64,000 nucleotides of DNA from Rheinheimera sp. 4Y26 (GTDB lineage Bacteria; Pseudomonadota; Gammaproteobacteria; Enterobacterales; Alteromonadaceae), in the NCBI RefSeq assembly GCF_025245835.1, contig NZ_JAOBWS010000003.1, positions 186,001-250,000 on the forward strand. The letters run 5' to 3'. Shown here one piece after another: positions 43,486 to 53,142 of the stretch (the first letter of the stretch is position 1; each line of letters opens with the position of its first letter). The notes beneath the pieces were generated by a model. That model saw only the letters and a program-made list of their open reading frames with translations. It had not been told where the DNA came from and did not search any database. Position numbers and translations under genes: made by a program.

Positions 43486-44823
43486 ATGACCACAAATTGT
43501 GCATCCGACAGCCCTTTAGCAAAACAAAGTCCGTGGCTGCTTAGCCGGAATCATCCACAACGGGATTTGCTGGAAAAAGAGCTGCAACAAAGGTTTTTCC
43601 CGGCACTCAGTGCGCCTTGCCGCATCTGCCATTTTATGCTGACGCTGGGTACCGCCTCCAGAGCTGCCGAATTTAGCCTGATGCAACAAAGAGCCTTGCA
43701 AGCCGGTGTGTTGCTGCAGGAAGGCGACAGCGACGTCAATTTACAACTAGGCGACATCACTCTGCGCTGGGAGCGGCACAGCGAGTTTTCGACTTACAGT
43801 TTTATTGTGCCGGGTGAAAGCTGTGACTTTGCTGATCCGGCAGAATTTTTACCTAAGCCGGACTGGTTTGATTTAGTACCGGGTCAGTTGTTTCGTGTGG
43901 TGCAGCTGCTGATCTGCAAACAACAGCCGGGCCAGCCAGACATCACAAAACACAGCGCTCAGACCCTGGCAGCCATGTTTGCCAGCGAACACTGTATCTC
44001 CAGTCTGGTTGCCAACCAGCAGGCACAGATATGGACCGATTTTCGTAAACATCCGGAAGGCGGTGGCCGTATGGTGCTGCTGGATAAAGGTTTATCCGAC
44101 AGCGCTTTAGCACGGCTGGTGCAACAATTGTTTGATTTAGGCAACTACCGCAAGCTTAGTCTGCTCGGCTGGCCTTTAACCCGTCAGGCGCTTGCGCATT
44201 TGCATAGTCTGGAGCAGCAACTGTCAGATATTACCCAGCGTATTGAACAACAGCAGGGTTCAGATGAAAAAATGCTGCAGGAAATCAGTCAGATGGCGGC
44301 ACAAACCGAACATCTGATAGCCAACAACAGCGCCAGGCTCGAAGCCAGTGCAGCCTATTATCAGCTGACGCTCGACCGGCTCAAAGCGTTAAAAGAAACA
44401 GCGCTGGACGGCCTGATGTCACTACAGGATTTTTCCGAGCGCCGGCTTACCCCAGCCTTTCGCACTGCCCAGTCGGTGCTGAACCGTCAGCGCAGTTTAT
44501 CGAACCGGCTTGGCCGCTCAACCGAACTATTGCGCACCCGCATCAGCCTTCAGCTGGAAAGGCAAAATAGTAAATTGTTGATATCGATGGAAAAAAGGGC
44601 AAGACAACAACTGCAGCTGCAAACAGCAGTAGAGCGGCTGTCCACTGTGGCCATTTGTTATTACGCTGTGCAGCTGCTGGATAAAGGTTTAAGTTCGTTA
44701 AGCCTGCTGTGGCCTGCCCTGCCGCTGCAGTTGATGCAGGCACTGAGCTTGCCACTGGTGGTGCTGCTGGTTAGCCTGTTGTGGTATCAGCTGAGAAAAC
44801 CAGGGCGCGACCAGCAAAACTGA
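43486..44823 (+). CDS. DUF3422 family membrane-anchored protein
   Basis: 445 residues from ATG 43486, with AGGGGA upstream. The N-terminal pattern NHPQRDLLEKELQQRFFPAL, followed by LRWERHSEFSTYSFIVPG, is characteristic of DUF3422. The C-terminal third is helical (LDRLKALKETALDGLMSLQD, LSNRLGRSTELLRTRISLQL). Two membrane segments close the protein (YYAVQLLDKGLSSLSLLW and LSLPLVVLLVSLLWYQL). The function of the family is not known to me. It sits 8 nt from a convergent sensor gene. Confidence 0.88.
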   Translation: MTTNCASDSPLAKQSPWLLSRNHPQRDLLEKELQQRFFPALSAPCRICHFMLTLGTASRAAEFSLMQQRALQAGVLLQEGDSDVNLQLGDITLRWERHSEFSTYSFIVPGESCDFADPAEFLPKPDWFDLVPGQLFRVVQLLICKQQPGQPDITKHSAQTLAAMFASEHCISSLVANQQAQIWTDFRKHPEGGGRMVLLDKGLSDSALARLVQQLFDLGNYRKLSLLGWPLTRQALAHLHSLEQQLSDITQRIEQQQGSDEKMLQEISQMAAQTEHLIANNSARLEASAAYYQLTLDRLKALKETALDGLMSLQDFSERRLTPAFRTAQSVLNRQRSLSNRLGRSTELLRTRISLQLERQNSKLLISMEKRARQQLQLQTAVERLSTVAICYYAVQLLDKGLSSLSLLWPALPLQLMQALSLPLVVLLVSLLWYQLRKPGRDQQN

Positions 44824-44831
44824 CACAAATC

Positions 44832-46949
44832 TTATTGCTGGCGGACTGTCAGATAAAACCACAACTTTTGCTGTTCATGTTTGATATTGAGCTCAGCGCC
44901 GAGCACCGCAGCCCAGTGTTTGGCCGCCAGTAAAGCACAATATCTGTCATTACTTTCTGCGGAAGGGCCATCTAACATAGCGATATTGGTTTGCGTCGCC
45001 AGGAAATTTGCGGTTTGTTCGGCATCGACGTCAAGCTCCGCCTGCCAGCTGATAATGCCGGGGTAAAAGTCCATGCCAACCATAATGCTGCTGTTGCGCT
45101 CAGCCAGCGACATGGCTAACAACAATAAATCACTACATAGCTGCCACCAGACTCCTTCATAGCCGGTCAGACCATAAGGACTCTGACTCTGACGCCATTC
45201 CAGACGCTGTTGATTACCGGCTGCCACCGGGCTTAGTGCCTTTAATAACTTCGGCATCAAAGCGGTAAAATCAAGACGCACCGGCAAGGCCGGCAAAGGT
45301 TCAGCACCTGAAACCATCTGACAAAACTGCTGACTTAACCAATGCAAATGTGCCAACTGATAGCTGGCCACAACAGGATCCTGTTGCACTAACAGCTGAC
45401 AACCGGCAACTGTGCTGGCGATTTCAAATTGACATAACCGCATCAGTTGCTGCAGCTGTTCACTTTGGCTGACCTGTTGAGTCTGATCGAGTAAAGCGCC
45501 GGATAGCCTTAAGGCCGAGCCATCGGCGTCCCGCAATAATTGGCACTGCATCAACACCGACAAAATTTGCCCCTGACGGTGCATAAACTGATAACGCTGA
45601 CTGAACTGTTCAGGCCCTGACGCCAGAATACGCTGCACATCATGACGGAAAATATCCCGTTCGGATGGCAACAATAAATCCAGCATGGTCTGTTCAGTTG
45701 GATGTTGCTGCGCTGCGGTAAAGCCAAACAGCTTCCACCAATTGTCAGAATAAAAGGCATCGCCGGTAGATAAGTCAAATTCAAACCAGGCCAGCTGACT
45801 GGCTTTCAGCGCCAGCGCCTGGCGCTGTTCGTTCGCAATCAGCTGCTGATACTGGGCATGCAGCTGCTGTTGTAACTCCTGTTGCAACAGTTCGGCATGA
45901 TAACGGCGTAAATTCACCCTGCTTAGCACAGCAAACAGCAACAACATCATCAACAACAGAAAAAACAACAACCAATAATTGGCCACCGGCAGGTAATTTT
46001 TCACAAACCGGTCGTTGCTGCGGATCTGCAACCAGAATGGCTGACCATACCACTCCAGCTCTTTGTGCATGACAAAAACCTGGCCCTGTTGCTGGCCGTC
46101 CCGGCGCTGATATAGCAGATCCGAAGGTGCCTGTTGTGCCGACGAATACCAGCTGAAATCAAGCTCGGTATGAGCATTATGCCAAAGCCGCGTCATCATA
46201 TCGTTCACACGAAAAGCGGCATAAACAAAGCCCTGCAGCGCCTTCATTTTCTGCTCGGCACTTTGTAACAGGGCGCCGGCTTTATACACAGGCTGCACCA
46301 GCACTAAACCGGGTTCAACCGCATTGCTGCCATCCTGTGCCAGCAAAATCCGGGGGGTCACAGCGATGTTGCCAAGGCTGGCTGCCCGCATTGCGGTTCT
46401 TTGCCGCAGTGGATTGGTCAGCATGTCATAGCCAAGCACAGCGCTGTTTTTGGCATTTTGCGGCTGAATATGGGTGACCACAGCATAAAACGGCCGTTCA
46501 CCTGCAGGATGCACGGTGAAATCTGTCACACCATCGGCACGAATTTGTTGTTCCAGCGCCGCAATCTCGTTGGCAGAACGATAGTTCACCAAACCAAAAG
46601 CCTGAATACCGCTGTAATGTTTGTCTAAATCAAGGCCAGTGACAAAACGCTGCCATTCGGCCTGAGTCACCTGTTCAGAAGAGCTGACAAAAGCCATACC
46701 TGAGCCCAGCAAAAACTCAAAATGTTGCAGCCGCTGCTTTAGATTCAGCTCCAGATCGTCGGCATGTTGCTGAAAAATTTCTTGCTGCTCGCGGGCAATT
46801 TGCTGGCTGTAACTGAACCAGTAATACAGCAACAAAGGTAACATCAGCGCCATCACCAACCAGCTGGATGCATTGTGCCGGCTCAGCCACAGGCTCCAGC
46901 CTTTGAGTTCCGGAGTGAGTAACTGTGGCTGTTGTGCGCGCTTGATCAT
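44832..46949 (-). CDS. CHASE-PAS sensor protein with degenerate kinase-like C-terminus
   Basis: 705 residues from ATG 46949, 10 nt after upp. TM1 lies at about residues 33-50, a periplasmic CHASE domain (GIQAFGLVNY, VLGYDMLTNPLRQRTAM) at about 55-310, and TM2 at about 320-345. A PAS domain (AWFEFDLSTGDAFYSDNWWK) follows at about 380-490. The last 200 residues have the size and predicted helix/strand order of a dimerisation plus ATPase module. However, the H-box histidine is absent where expected (FEIASTVAGCQLLV), and no N, G1 or G2 motif is visible. It is probably a pseudo-kinase or an output domain not recognised. It is probably co-transcribed with upp. Confidence 0.75.
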   Translation of the reverse strand: MIKRAQQPQLLTPELKGWSLWLSRHNASSWLVMALMLPLLLYYWFSYSQQIAREQQEIFQQHADDLELNLKQRLQHFEFLLGSGMAFVSSSEQVTQAEWQRFVTGLDLDKHYSGIQAFGLVNYRSANEIAALEQQIRADGVTDFTVHPAGERPFYAVVTHIQPQNAKNSAVLGYDMLTNPLRQRTAMRAASLGNIAVTPRILLAQDGSNAVEPGLVLVQPVYKAGALLQSAEQKMKALQGFVYAAFRVNDMMTRLWHNAHTELDFSWYSSAQQAPSDLLYQRRDGQQQGQVFVMHKELEWYGQPFWLQIRSNDRFVKNYLPVANYWLLFFLLLMMLLLFAVLSRVNLRRYHAELLQQELQQQLHAQYQQLIANEQRQALALKASQLAWFEFDLSTGDAFYSDNWWKLFGFTAAQQHPTEQTMLDLLLPSERDIFRHDVQRILASGPEQFSQRYQFMHRQGQILSVLMQCQLLRDADGSALRLSGALLDQTQQVSQSEQLQQLMRLCQFEIASTVAGCQLLVQQDPVVASYQLAHLHWLSQQFCQMVSGAEPLPALPVRLDFTALMPKLLKALSPVAAGNQQRLEWRQSQSPYGLTGYEGVWWQLCSDLLLLAMSLAERNSSIMVGMDFYPGIISWQAELDVDAEQTANFLATQTNIAMLDGPSAESNDRYCALLAAKHWAAVLGAELNIKHEQQKLWFYLTVRQQ

Positions 46950-46959
46950 AACGGGCCCG

Positions 46960-47613
46960 TCAGTTCTTGCTGCCAAAACATAAATCGCCGGCATCACCGA
47001 GCCCGGGCACTATATAAGCCTGGGCATTGAGATTGTCATCCAAAGCGCCGAGCCAGAAAAATGCAGGGAAATCAATCTGTTGCTGTAACATCGCCATGCC
47101 CTCAGGCGCCGCAATAGCAGCGGCGATATGCAGGCTACGGGGTTCACCTTTTTTACGCAGCAATTGCCACACTTTGAATAACGACGAGCCGGTTGCCAGC
47201 ATAGGGTCTATTAAAATCAGGTCACGCCCGGCAATATCAGGGGTGGCACTGTAGCCTAAAAAAATATCCAGTTCGCTGGCATCTGCCCCTTCCTCACGAT
47301 AAGCCCCGACAAAACCACTGTCGGCCTGGTCAAACATATCGAGAAATCCCTGATAAAACGGCAAACCCGCCCGCATCACACAAATCAGCACCGGCTGCTG
47401 CTCCAGATCTGCCACTTTGGCCGAGCCAAGTGCAGTTTGAATGTCAAATTGCTGGTAAGGCAACACCTTCGACACTTCATAGGCCAGCAGACTGCCAAGG
47501 CGCTGCAGGTTCAGCCGAAAACGCATTCTGTCTTGCTGAATTTGTGGTTCCCGAAGCTGGGCAAGAATGCTTTGAGCGATGGAAAGTTGTTGTTGTAATT
47601 GAAAAATGTTCAT
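46960..47613 (-). CDS. upp: Uracil phosphoribosyltransferase-like protein
   Basis: 217 residues from ATG 47613 (the open frame runs to 47712). It makes UMP from uracil and PRPP. The PRPP-binding loop is seen as DLILIDPMLATGSSLFKV. The uracil-site end GDAGDLCFG with YIVPGLGDAG is typical of Upp, and VLICVMRAGLPFYQGFLDMF matches the family. Sequence is somewhat divergent from E. coli Upp (PYQQFDIQTALG in place of the TLE/T region), so a related salvage enzyme is possible. It is followed closely by a membrane sensor gene. Confidence 0.85.
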   Translation of the reverse strand: MNIFQLQQQLSIAQSILAQLREPQIQQDRMRFRLNLQRLGSLLAYEVSKVLPYQQFDIQTALGSAKVADLEQQPVLICVMRAGLPFYQGFLDMFDQADSGFVGAYREEGADASELDIFLGYSATPDIAGRDLILIDPMLATGSSLFKVWQLLRKKGEPRSLHIAAAIAAPEGMAMLQQQIDFPAFFWLGALDDNLNAQAYIVPGLGDAGDLCFGSKN

Positions 47614-47772
47614 GCGTCTTTCCGCTGACAAGGATGCGTAGAGTGTATACAAAGATGACATTTTTTGCGCCTTCCGCCAACTGAATTGCCAGGGTTTTGC
47701 TTGAAAAATCAAAGCAGCTGACCCATTTCAAAGACCAGAGCGGCCAATTCAGCGCCCGCGGGAGTAAAATGT

Positions 47773-48603
47773 GTGGGTATTATGCAAAACAGTCTGATCG
47801 TTTTCCTGATGTTGCTGGTGATTGCCGCTATTCTCTGGCCGGTGTGGCGCCAGCGCAGGCTCAAGCAACAAATTGCCGGCACCGCCTTTCCAACAGCCTG
47901 GCGCAAAATATTAAAACGACAATTGCCGCTCTATAACAGCTTGCCGGCGGATTTACAGCTCAAATTGAAAAAACTGATCCAGCTTTTTATTGCTGAAAAA
48001 CAGTTTATTGGCTGTGAAGGTTTGCAGATAAATGACGAAATCAAACTCAATATTGCCGCTCAGGCCTGTTTGCTGATGCTCAACCGCCCCACAGCTTTAT
48101 ACCCAAACCTGCGCAGTATTCTGGTCTATCCGGCGGCTTATCTGGTGCCGGGGCAACAAACCGACGCGGCGGGAGTGGTCAGCAACAACACCGAAATGCG
48201 CTTAGGCGAATCCTGGCAACAGGGCAAAGTGGTGTTGTCCTGGCCCGATAGTCTGCAGGGCGCTGCCGATCCCAGAGACGGCCATAATGTGGTGTTACAT
48301 GAATTTGCCCATCAGCTGGATCAGGAAAACGGCCTTGCCAACGGCGCGCCCTTTTTGGCCAGCAGCGAGGCCTACCGGGTCTGGAGTCAGGTGTTAAGCG
48401 CGGAGTTTGAGAAACTGCAACAACAGCTGGCACTTGGTGTGCCGACCCTATTTAACCCTTATGCCGCCACCAATCCGGCCGAGTTTTTTGCCGTCACCAC
48501 CGAAGTATTTTTTGAACAGCCCCAGGCCATGCAACAGCAACATCCGGCTTTGTATCAGCAACTGCGCCAGTTTTACCGGCTGGATCCGGCGCTTTGGCAC
48601 TAA
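47773..48603 (+). CDS. mtfA: MtfA-like M90 family zinc peptidase
   Basis: 276 residues. A GTG at 47773 has GGGAG at good spacing, and ATG 47782 is an alternative. An N-terminal membrane helix (IVFLMLLVIAAILWPVW) precedes the cytosolic domain. The zinc site is HEFAHQLDQENG (HExxH) with a downstream Glu region (NPAEFFAVTTEVFFEQP). In E. coli MtfA is a peptidase that binds the repressor Mlc and so affects glucose phosphotransferase genes. The membrane helix is common in longer homologues. Regulatory partners here are unknown. Confidence 0.9.
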   Translation: MGIMQNSLIVFLMLLVIAAILWPVWRQRRLKQQIAGTAFPTAWRKILKRQLPLYNSLPADLQLKLKKLIQLFIAEKQFIGCEGLQINDEIKLNIAAQACLLMLNRPTALYPNLRSILVYPAAYLVPGQQTDAAGVVSNNTEMRLGESWQQGKVVLSWPDSLQGAADPRDGHNVVLHEFAHQLDQENGLANGAPFLASSEAYRVWSQVLSAEFEKLQQQLALGVPTLFNPYAATNPAEFFAVTTEVFFEQPQAMQQQHPALYQQLRQFYRLDPALWH

Positions 48604-48706
48604 CACAGTACTCAACAAACAACCTTGTGTCAGTTCAGCCAAAATTCAGATGTCGCTTGCCATAGTGTGATTATCAATAAGCCCAACCAGGGCGGAGGGT
48701 AATCCA

Positions 48707-49171
48707 ATGACAAGCACTAACAACAATCACAGCAACACATCAGCCCCATTAAGCCGGCATGCCCGCTGGTTATATCTGGGTGTGCTGGCACTGATTAGCA
48801 GCAGCGCACTGGCCGCAGATGTCAGCGTCAGCCTGCATGGTCAGGTGCAACCCGGTGTTTATGGTTCAGTGCATATTGGCGATCGCAGCCCCACTGTGAT
48901 TTACCACGAACCGGTGCGGGTGTATCACGAACCAGTTTATGTAGAGCGGCATTACGCCCCTGTGGTGGTGCAACCCATTATTATTCAGGCACAAAAAAAA
49001 CACCGTAAACACTGGAAAAAACATTGTCACAGATACAATGCCTGTGGCCGTGAAGTACGTTTTGTGGAGGTGTACGACCAACCGCGTTATTACAGCAGAG
49101 AAAGTTACGGTTATGACACCCGCCGCACTGAAGGCCATGAAGAGCGCCGCCATTATCACCGTTATGACTAA
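48707..49171 (+). CDS. Small secreted His/Tyr/Arg-rich protein, unknown function
   Basis: 154 residues with GGAGGG before ATG 48707. The N-terminus is polar (TSTNNNHSNTSAPL), and a signal peptide follows with cleavage near ALA|ADVSVS. The mature part contains repeated short strands (YHEPVRVYHEPVYVERHY) and then a basic region KKHRKHWKKHCHRYNACG with two cysteines and many His. The C-terminal end is rich in Tyr, Arg and His (RRTEGHEERRHYHRYD). It could bind metals or polyanions in the periplasm. No named family is recognised. Confidence 0.7.
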   Translation: MTSTNNNHSNTSAPLSRHARWLYLGVLALISSSALAADVSVSLHGQVQPGVYGSVHIGDRSPTVIYHEPVRVYHEPVYVERHYAPVVVQPIIIQAQKKHRKHWKKHCHRYNACGREVRFVEVYDQPRYYSRESYGYDTRRTEGHEERRHYHRYD

Positions 49172-49222
49172 CGGAAGCGGTTCAGATCGGACATTTCAGC
49201 TGGCAGAACATGGCGCGTGCAG

Positions 49223-49272
49223 AAAAAAGGTCGCGCTTTGGCGATGAAGTCAGGATAATAACGACCTTTTTT
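49223..49272 (+). terminator. Terminator after the His-rich protein gene
   Basis: 11-bp outer stem AAAAAAGGTCG/CGACCTTTTTT with a long 28-nt loop that contains a smaller hairpin, ending in T6. Confidence 0.7.
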
Positions 49273-49295
49273 ATTGCACAGGAACTTAGCAGCAA

Positions 49296-49778
49296 ATGTT
49301 AATCAGCAAAGACACAGTGGTACAACTGCACTATCAGTTATCAGATGACAGCGGCCTTCTGGAGAGCTCACAAGGCAGCGACCCGCTGTTATATCTGCAC
49401 GGTCATCAGAATATGTTACCGGCCATTGAACAGGCGCTGGAAGGTAAAGGCAAAGGTGACACCCTGGAGCTGACATTAGCGCCAAAAGACGCTTATGGTG
49501 AACGCCGTGAAGACGCCATTCAAAGTGTGCAGGTGAAACATCTGCAGGGCGCCAAAAAATGGCAACCAGGCATGATGGCCGTGGTGCAAACCGAACATGG
49601 CCCACGTCAGGTTAAAATTGTTAAAGTTGGCATGTTTAAAGCCGACGTGGACACCAACCACCCGCTGGCAGGCAAAACACTGAAGTTTAATTTTGAAATT
49701 CTGGATGTGCGCGCTGCCTCTGAAGAGGAAATTGCCCATGGTCACGCCCATGGCGTGGGTGGACACCATCACCACTAA
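49296..49778 (+). CDS. SlyD-like FKBP-type peptidyl-prolyl isomerase
   Basis: 160 residues. FKBP elements VVQLHYQLSDDSG and LLYLHGHQNMLPAIEQALEG flank an inserted chaperone (IF) domain (GDTLELTLAPKDAYGERRED to KFNFEILDVRAA), the SlyD architecture. The tail is His-rich (HGHAHGVGGHHHH) and would bind Ni2+ or other metals, though it is shorter than E. coli SlyD's. It catalyses proline isomerisation and assists folding in the cytosol and, in E. coli, hydrogenase nickel insertion. A hairpin terminator follows. Confidence 0.93.
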   Translation: MLISKDTVVQLHYQLSDDSGLLESSQGSDPLLYLHGHQNMLPAIEQALEGKGKGDTLELTLAPKDAYGERREDAIQSVQVKHLQGAKKWQPGMMAVVQTEHGPRQVKIVKVGMFKADVDTNHPLAGKTLKFNFEILDVRAASEEEIAHGHAHGVGGHHHH

Positions 49779-49801
49779 GCAAAGCTCTAGCCGTAGCCAG
49801 T

Positions 49802-49834
49802 ACAGGTTGTGCGCCCTGGTGCACAACCTGTTTG
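49802..49834 (+). terminator. Hairpin terminator after the SlyD-like gene
   Basis: Perfect 11-bp stem ACAGGTTGTGC/GCACAACCTGT with an 8-nt loop. The following T-run is short. Confidence 0.6.
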
Positions 49835-49916
49835 TAGCGCTGTTGCCGCTTAAAATTCAGCTGCAAAGCACAGCGGAACCAGATAAAATCAGCGGCCTTG
49901 TTCTTTGCCGTGCAAA

Positions 49917-52900
49917 ATGGATTTAAAGTTGCCTACCTCTACCCCACCACCGGTTGAAAAAATGCAGTTTGATAACTACCGCGAACCTGCAGGCCAGGCG
50001 CAGCAGCGCACTGGTTTAACCTCGCAGCAGGTGGAGGTACGTTACAAACGCCGCAGTCTGATCCCGGTGTTATTGTTGCTTTTAATGGCATCTGCCGGCG
50101 TACTGGTGGCTTATGAATTACATACTGCGCACTACAGCGCGCCAAAAATTGCTGAATACGCCAAAACCCTGACTTATCAGCTGCAGCAAGGTCCGGCCAA
50201 ACAAGTGGTGTATCCGCAAGGTGGCCCTTTTGACGAGCGCCATGGTTACACCAAGCTCCCCGAATTATTACCCCGTTTACTGGAGCGTAATTTCCGTATC
50301 ACCGCGCAGGCTGAGTTTTCGCCGGCGCTGAATCATTACGCTTCACAGGGACTATTTCCGCCTTATCGCGAAAAAGTGCAATCCGGTTTGTTTTTAGCGG
50401 ATTGCCGTAACCAGACCTTATTTGATTTTAACTACCCGCAACGGGTGTACCGCGACCCAAGAGACATTCCTGTGGTAGTGGCGCAAAGTTTATTATTTAT
50501 TGAAAACAGAAACTTATTAAAAATCCCCCCAACCGCCAACCCGGTGATGGACTGGCCGCGTTTTATCATGGCGGCGGCAAGCCAGGTAGGAAAAGTGTTG
50601 TCGGTGGGCGGTCAGTCAGCGGGCGGCAGTACCCTTGCCACCCAGATTGAAAAATTCCGCCACTCGCCTATGGGGTTAACCCGCGGTTTTAAAGACAAAG
50701 CCGTTCAAATCATCTCAGGAACCATCAGGGTGTATCAGCATGGTGTGAATACCATGGGCATGCGTACCCGTATAGTTCAGGACTATTTAAATACAGTGCC
50801 TTTGTCCTCTGCACCGGGTCATGGTGAAGTACATGGTGTTGGTGATGCACTCTATGCCTGGTTTGGCAGTGATTTTGACAAAGCCAACAGCCTGTTAAGC
50901 GCGCCTGCAACGGCTGAAAACGCCGCTGAGCGGGCGCAATATTTCCGCCAAATTGTGGCACTGATGATAGCGCAGCGCCGTCCTTCTTATTATTTGCTGC
51001 AAGGCCATGACGATTTAGAACAGCTCACCGACAGCCATCTGCGGTTATTAGCAGGTGCCGGTGTGATAGACAAAGCCTTGCGTGACGAAGCACTGTCGCA
51101 AAAGCTGACCTTTCGCGTTGCTAAAGTGAATAAAACCAAAGCCGAGCAGGACGCCAAAAAAGGCATTAATGCCGCCCGCCTGCGCCTTGGCAATTTACTG
51201 AACCAGCCGATATACGACTTAGACCGGCTGGACTTAAACGCCCACAGCACCTTGCATGGCGACGTGCAACAAAAAGTCAGTGCTTATTTGCGTAGCCTGG
51301 CAAACCCGGACACCGCCGCCAAATACGGCCTGATTGGTGACAGGCTATTAAGCGCCAGTGGCACAGATGATGTGTTATACAGCTTTACCCTGTTTGAAAA
51401 AACACCGGATGGCAACAGGGTGCGGGTACAAACCGACAGTACCGACCAGCCCTTTGACTTAAACGAGCACAGTAAACTGGAGCTTGGCTCTACCGCCAAA
51501 TTGCGGGTGCTGGCCACTTATTTAGAAATAGTTGCTGAGCTGCATCAGAATTTTGCCGACGAGCTGCCGGTGAATTTATTAAACCTCGATATTGCCCCGG
51601 CCGACCACATTACCCGCTGGGCCGCCAACTATATGGCGCAAACGTCAGACCGAAGTTTAACCGCTATGCTGGACGCAGCGCTTAACCGCACTTATTCGGC
51701 CTCGCCGCACGAGCGTTTTTTCACCGGCGGTGGTTTGCAGGTCTTTAATAACTTCGACAAAAAAGAAGACAGCAAGGTGCCTACAGTTGCCGAAAGTTTG
51801 CAGCAGTCACACAACCTGCCTTTTGTCCGTTTAATGCGTGACATCGTGGCTTATGCCAGCAGTTATCAGACTTTGGGCAGCAGCTCGTTATTGCTGCGAA
51901 GTGACAAAGATCCAAAACGGGAAGAATACCTGCGCCGTTTTGTTGATAAAGAAGGCACTGAATTTTTACGTAAATTCTGGAAAAAATATCAGCAAAAACC
52001 GGCCGATGAACGCCTCGAAGTATTTTTTGACGGCTTAAAACAAACGCCGGACCGTTTAGCTGCGGTACACCGTTATTTATTGCCGGAATCTGACTTTAGC
52101 CAGTTCAGCCGTTTTTTACTGGACAAACTGCCGGATGAACAACTCAGCCCGAAAAAACTGGATGAGCTGTATAACAAATATGGTCCGGGCAAATTTAGCT
52201 TGCCGGATCAGGGTTATATCGCCAAGGTGCACCCGCTGGAACTGTGGTTATTAAGTTTTATCAATAAAAACCCGGACGCAAAATTCAGCGATGCCGTGGC
52301 GCAAAGCAGTGAACAGCGCCAGCAAGTGTATCGCTGGTTGTTTAAAACCAGTAACCGCAGTGCGCGCGACAACCGCATCCGCATTATGCTGGAGGTAGAA
52401 GCATTCCTGGATATTCACCAGCGCTGGGCCAAACTGGGTTACGCTTTTGACCACCTGGTGCCGTCTTTAGGCACAGCACTTGGCAGCTCGGGCGATCGCC
52501 CTGCTGCGCTGGCTGAACTGATGGGTATTATTCAGAACGACGGTATCCGCTTGCCGACCATCCGTATTGACAGCCTGCATTTTGCCGCCAAAACGCCTTA
52601 TGAAACTATGCTGCAATACAACGCCAGTGCAGGTGAAAGAGTGATGCGCCCTGAAGTCGCACGGGCGCTGAAAAAGACTTTAGGCCAGGTGGCTGAACTG
52701 GGTACGGCACGGCGTTTAAATGGCAGCTTTACCAAAACCGATGGCTCCCCGCTTAAAATTGGCGGCAAAACAGGTACCGGTGATAACCGTATTGCCACTC
52801 AGGTGGTGCGTGGCAAAGTGATGGCGTCGACGGTGAATAACAGAACCGCCACCTTTGTGTTTTATTTAGGCGACAACTACTTTGGCACCCTCACCGCTTT

Positions 52901-53036
52901 TGTGCCGGGCAAAGGCGCCGACAATTTCAGCTTTACCTCTGCGCTGCCGCTGCAGGTACTTAAAGGCATGGCACCTCTGCTGCAGCCTTATGTGGTGAAG
53001 GATGAGTCGATGTGTGCTGTGGGAGCTTCCCGATAA
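49917..53036 (+). CDS. Divergent bifunctional penicillin-binding protein (GT51 plus transpeptidase)
   Basis: 1039 residues from ATG 49917 (TTG 49905 is in frame). A cytoplasmic N-terminus and one membrane helix (LIPVLLLLLMASAGVLVAYE) are followed by a GT51 region at about 190-330. Its motifs are altered: LLFIENRNLL in place of AxEDRxFxxH, GGSTLATQIEKFRHSP (motif 2) and RGFKDKAVQ in place of RKxxE. RIVQDYLNTVPLS is motif 4-like. The transpeptidase has S-x-x-K (GSTAKL, about 524), SHN (S-x-N) and KTGTGDN (about 950), so its active site is complete. A long helical insertion lies between SHN and KTG. It polymerises and cross-links peptidoglycan or modifies it in a special setting. The GT activity is uncertain. 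Confidence 0.85.
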   Translation: MDLKLPTSTPPPVEKMQFDNYREPAGQAQQRTGLTSQQVEVRYKRRSLIPVLLLLLMASAGVLVAYELHTAHYSAPKIAEYAKTLTYQLQQGPAKQVVYPQGGPFDERHGYTKLPELLPRLLERNFRITAQAEFSPALNHYASQGLFPPYREKVQSGLFLADCRNQTLFDFNYPQRVYRDPRDIPVVVAQSLLFIENRNLLKIPPTANPVMDWPRFIMAAASQVGKVLSVGGQSAGGSTLATQIEKFRHSPMGLTRGFKDKAVQIISGTIRVYQHGVNTMGMRTRIVQDYLNTVPLSSAPGHGEVHGVGDALYAWFGSDFDKANSLLSAPATAENAAERAQYFRQIVALMIAQRRPSYYLLQGHDDLEQLTDSHLRLLAGAGVIDKALRDEALSQKLTFRVAKVNKTKAEQDAKKGINAARLRLGNLLNQPIYDLDRLDLNAHSTLHGDVQQKVSAYLRSLANPDTAAKYGLIGDRLLSASGTDDVLYSFTLFEKTPDGNRVRVQTDSTDQPFDLNEHSKLELGSTAKLRVLATYLEIVAELHQNFADELPVNLLNLDIAPADHITRWAANYMAQTSDRSLTAMLDAALNRTYSASPHERFFTGGGLQVFNNFDKKEDSKVPTVAESLQQSHNLPFVRLMRDIVAYASSYQTLGSSSLLLRSDKDPKREEYLRRFVDKEGTEFLRKFWKKYQQKPADERLEVFFDGLKQTPDRLAAVHRYLLPESDFSQFSRFLLDKLPDEQLSPKKLDELYNKYGPGKFSLPDQGYIAKVHPLELWLLSFINKNPDAKFSDAVAQSSEQRQQVYRWLFKTSNRSARDNRIRIMLEVEAFLDIHQRWAKLGYAFDHLVPSLGTALGSSGDRPAALAELMGIIQNDGIRLPTIRIDSLHFAAKTPYETMLQYNASAGERVMRPEVARALKKTLGQVAELGTARRLNGSFTKTDGSPLKIGGKTGTGDNRIATQVVRGKVMASTVNNRTATFVFYLGDNYFGTLTAFVPGKGADNFSFTSALPLQVLKGMAPLLQPYVVKDESMCAVGASR

Positions 53037-53042
53037 TATTCC

Positions 53043-53067
53043 GGCTGGTGGTTATTGACCACCAGCC
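53043..53067 (+). terminator. Hairpin after the penicillin-binding protein gene
   Basis: Perfect 10-bp stem GGCTGGTGGT/ACCACCAGCC with a 5-nt loop, 6 nt after the stop. No T-run follows, so termination efficiency is uncertain. Confidence 0.5.
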
Positions 53068-53142
53068 TGTCTAAATTGAACAGCTGAACTTGGCTGCATT
53101 CTGCTATTACCTTTACATTCCTTCATGTATTTCTGACCCCTT

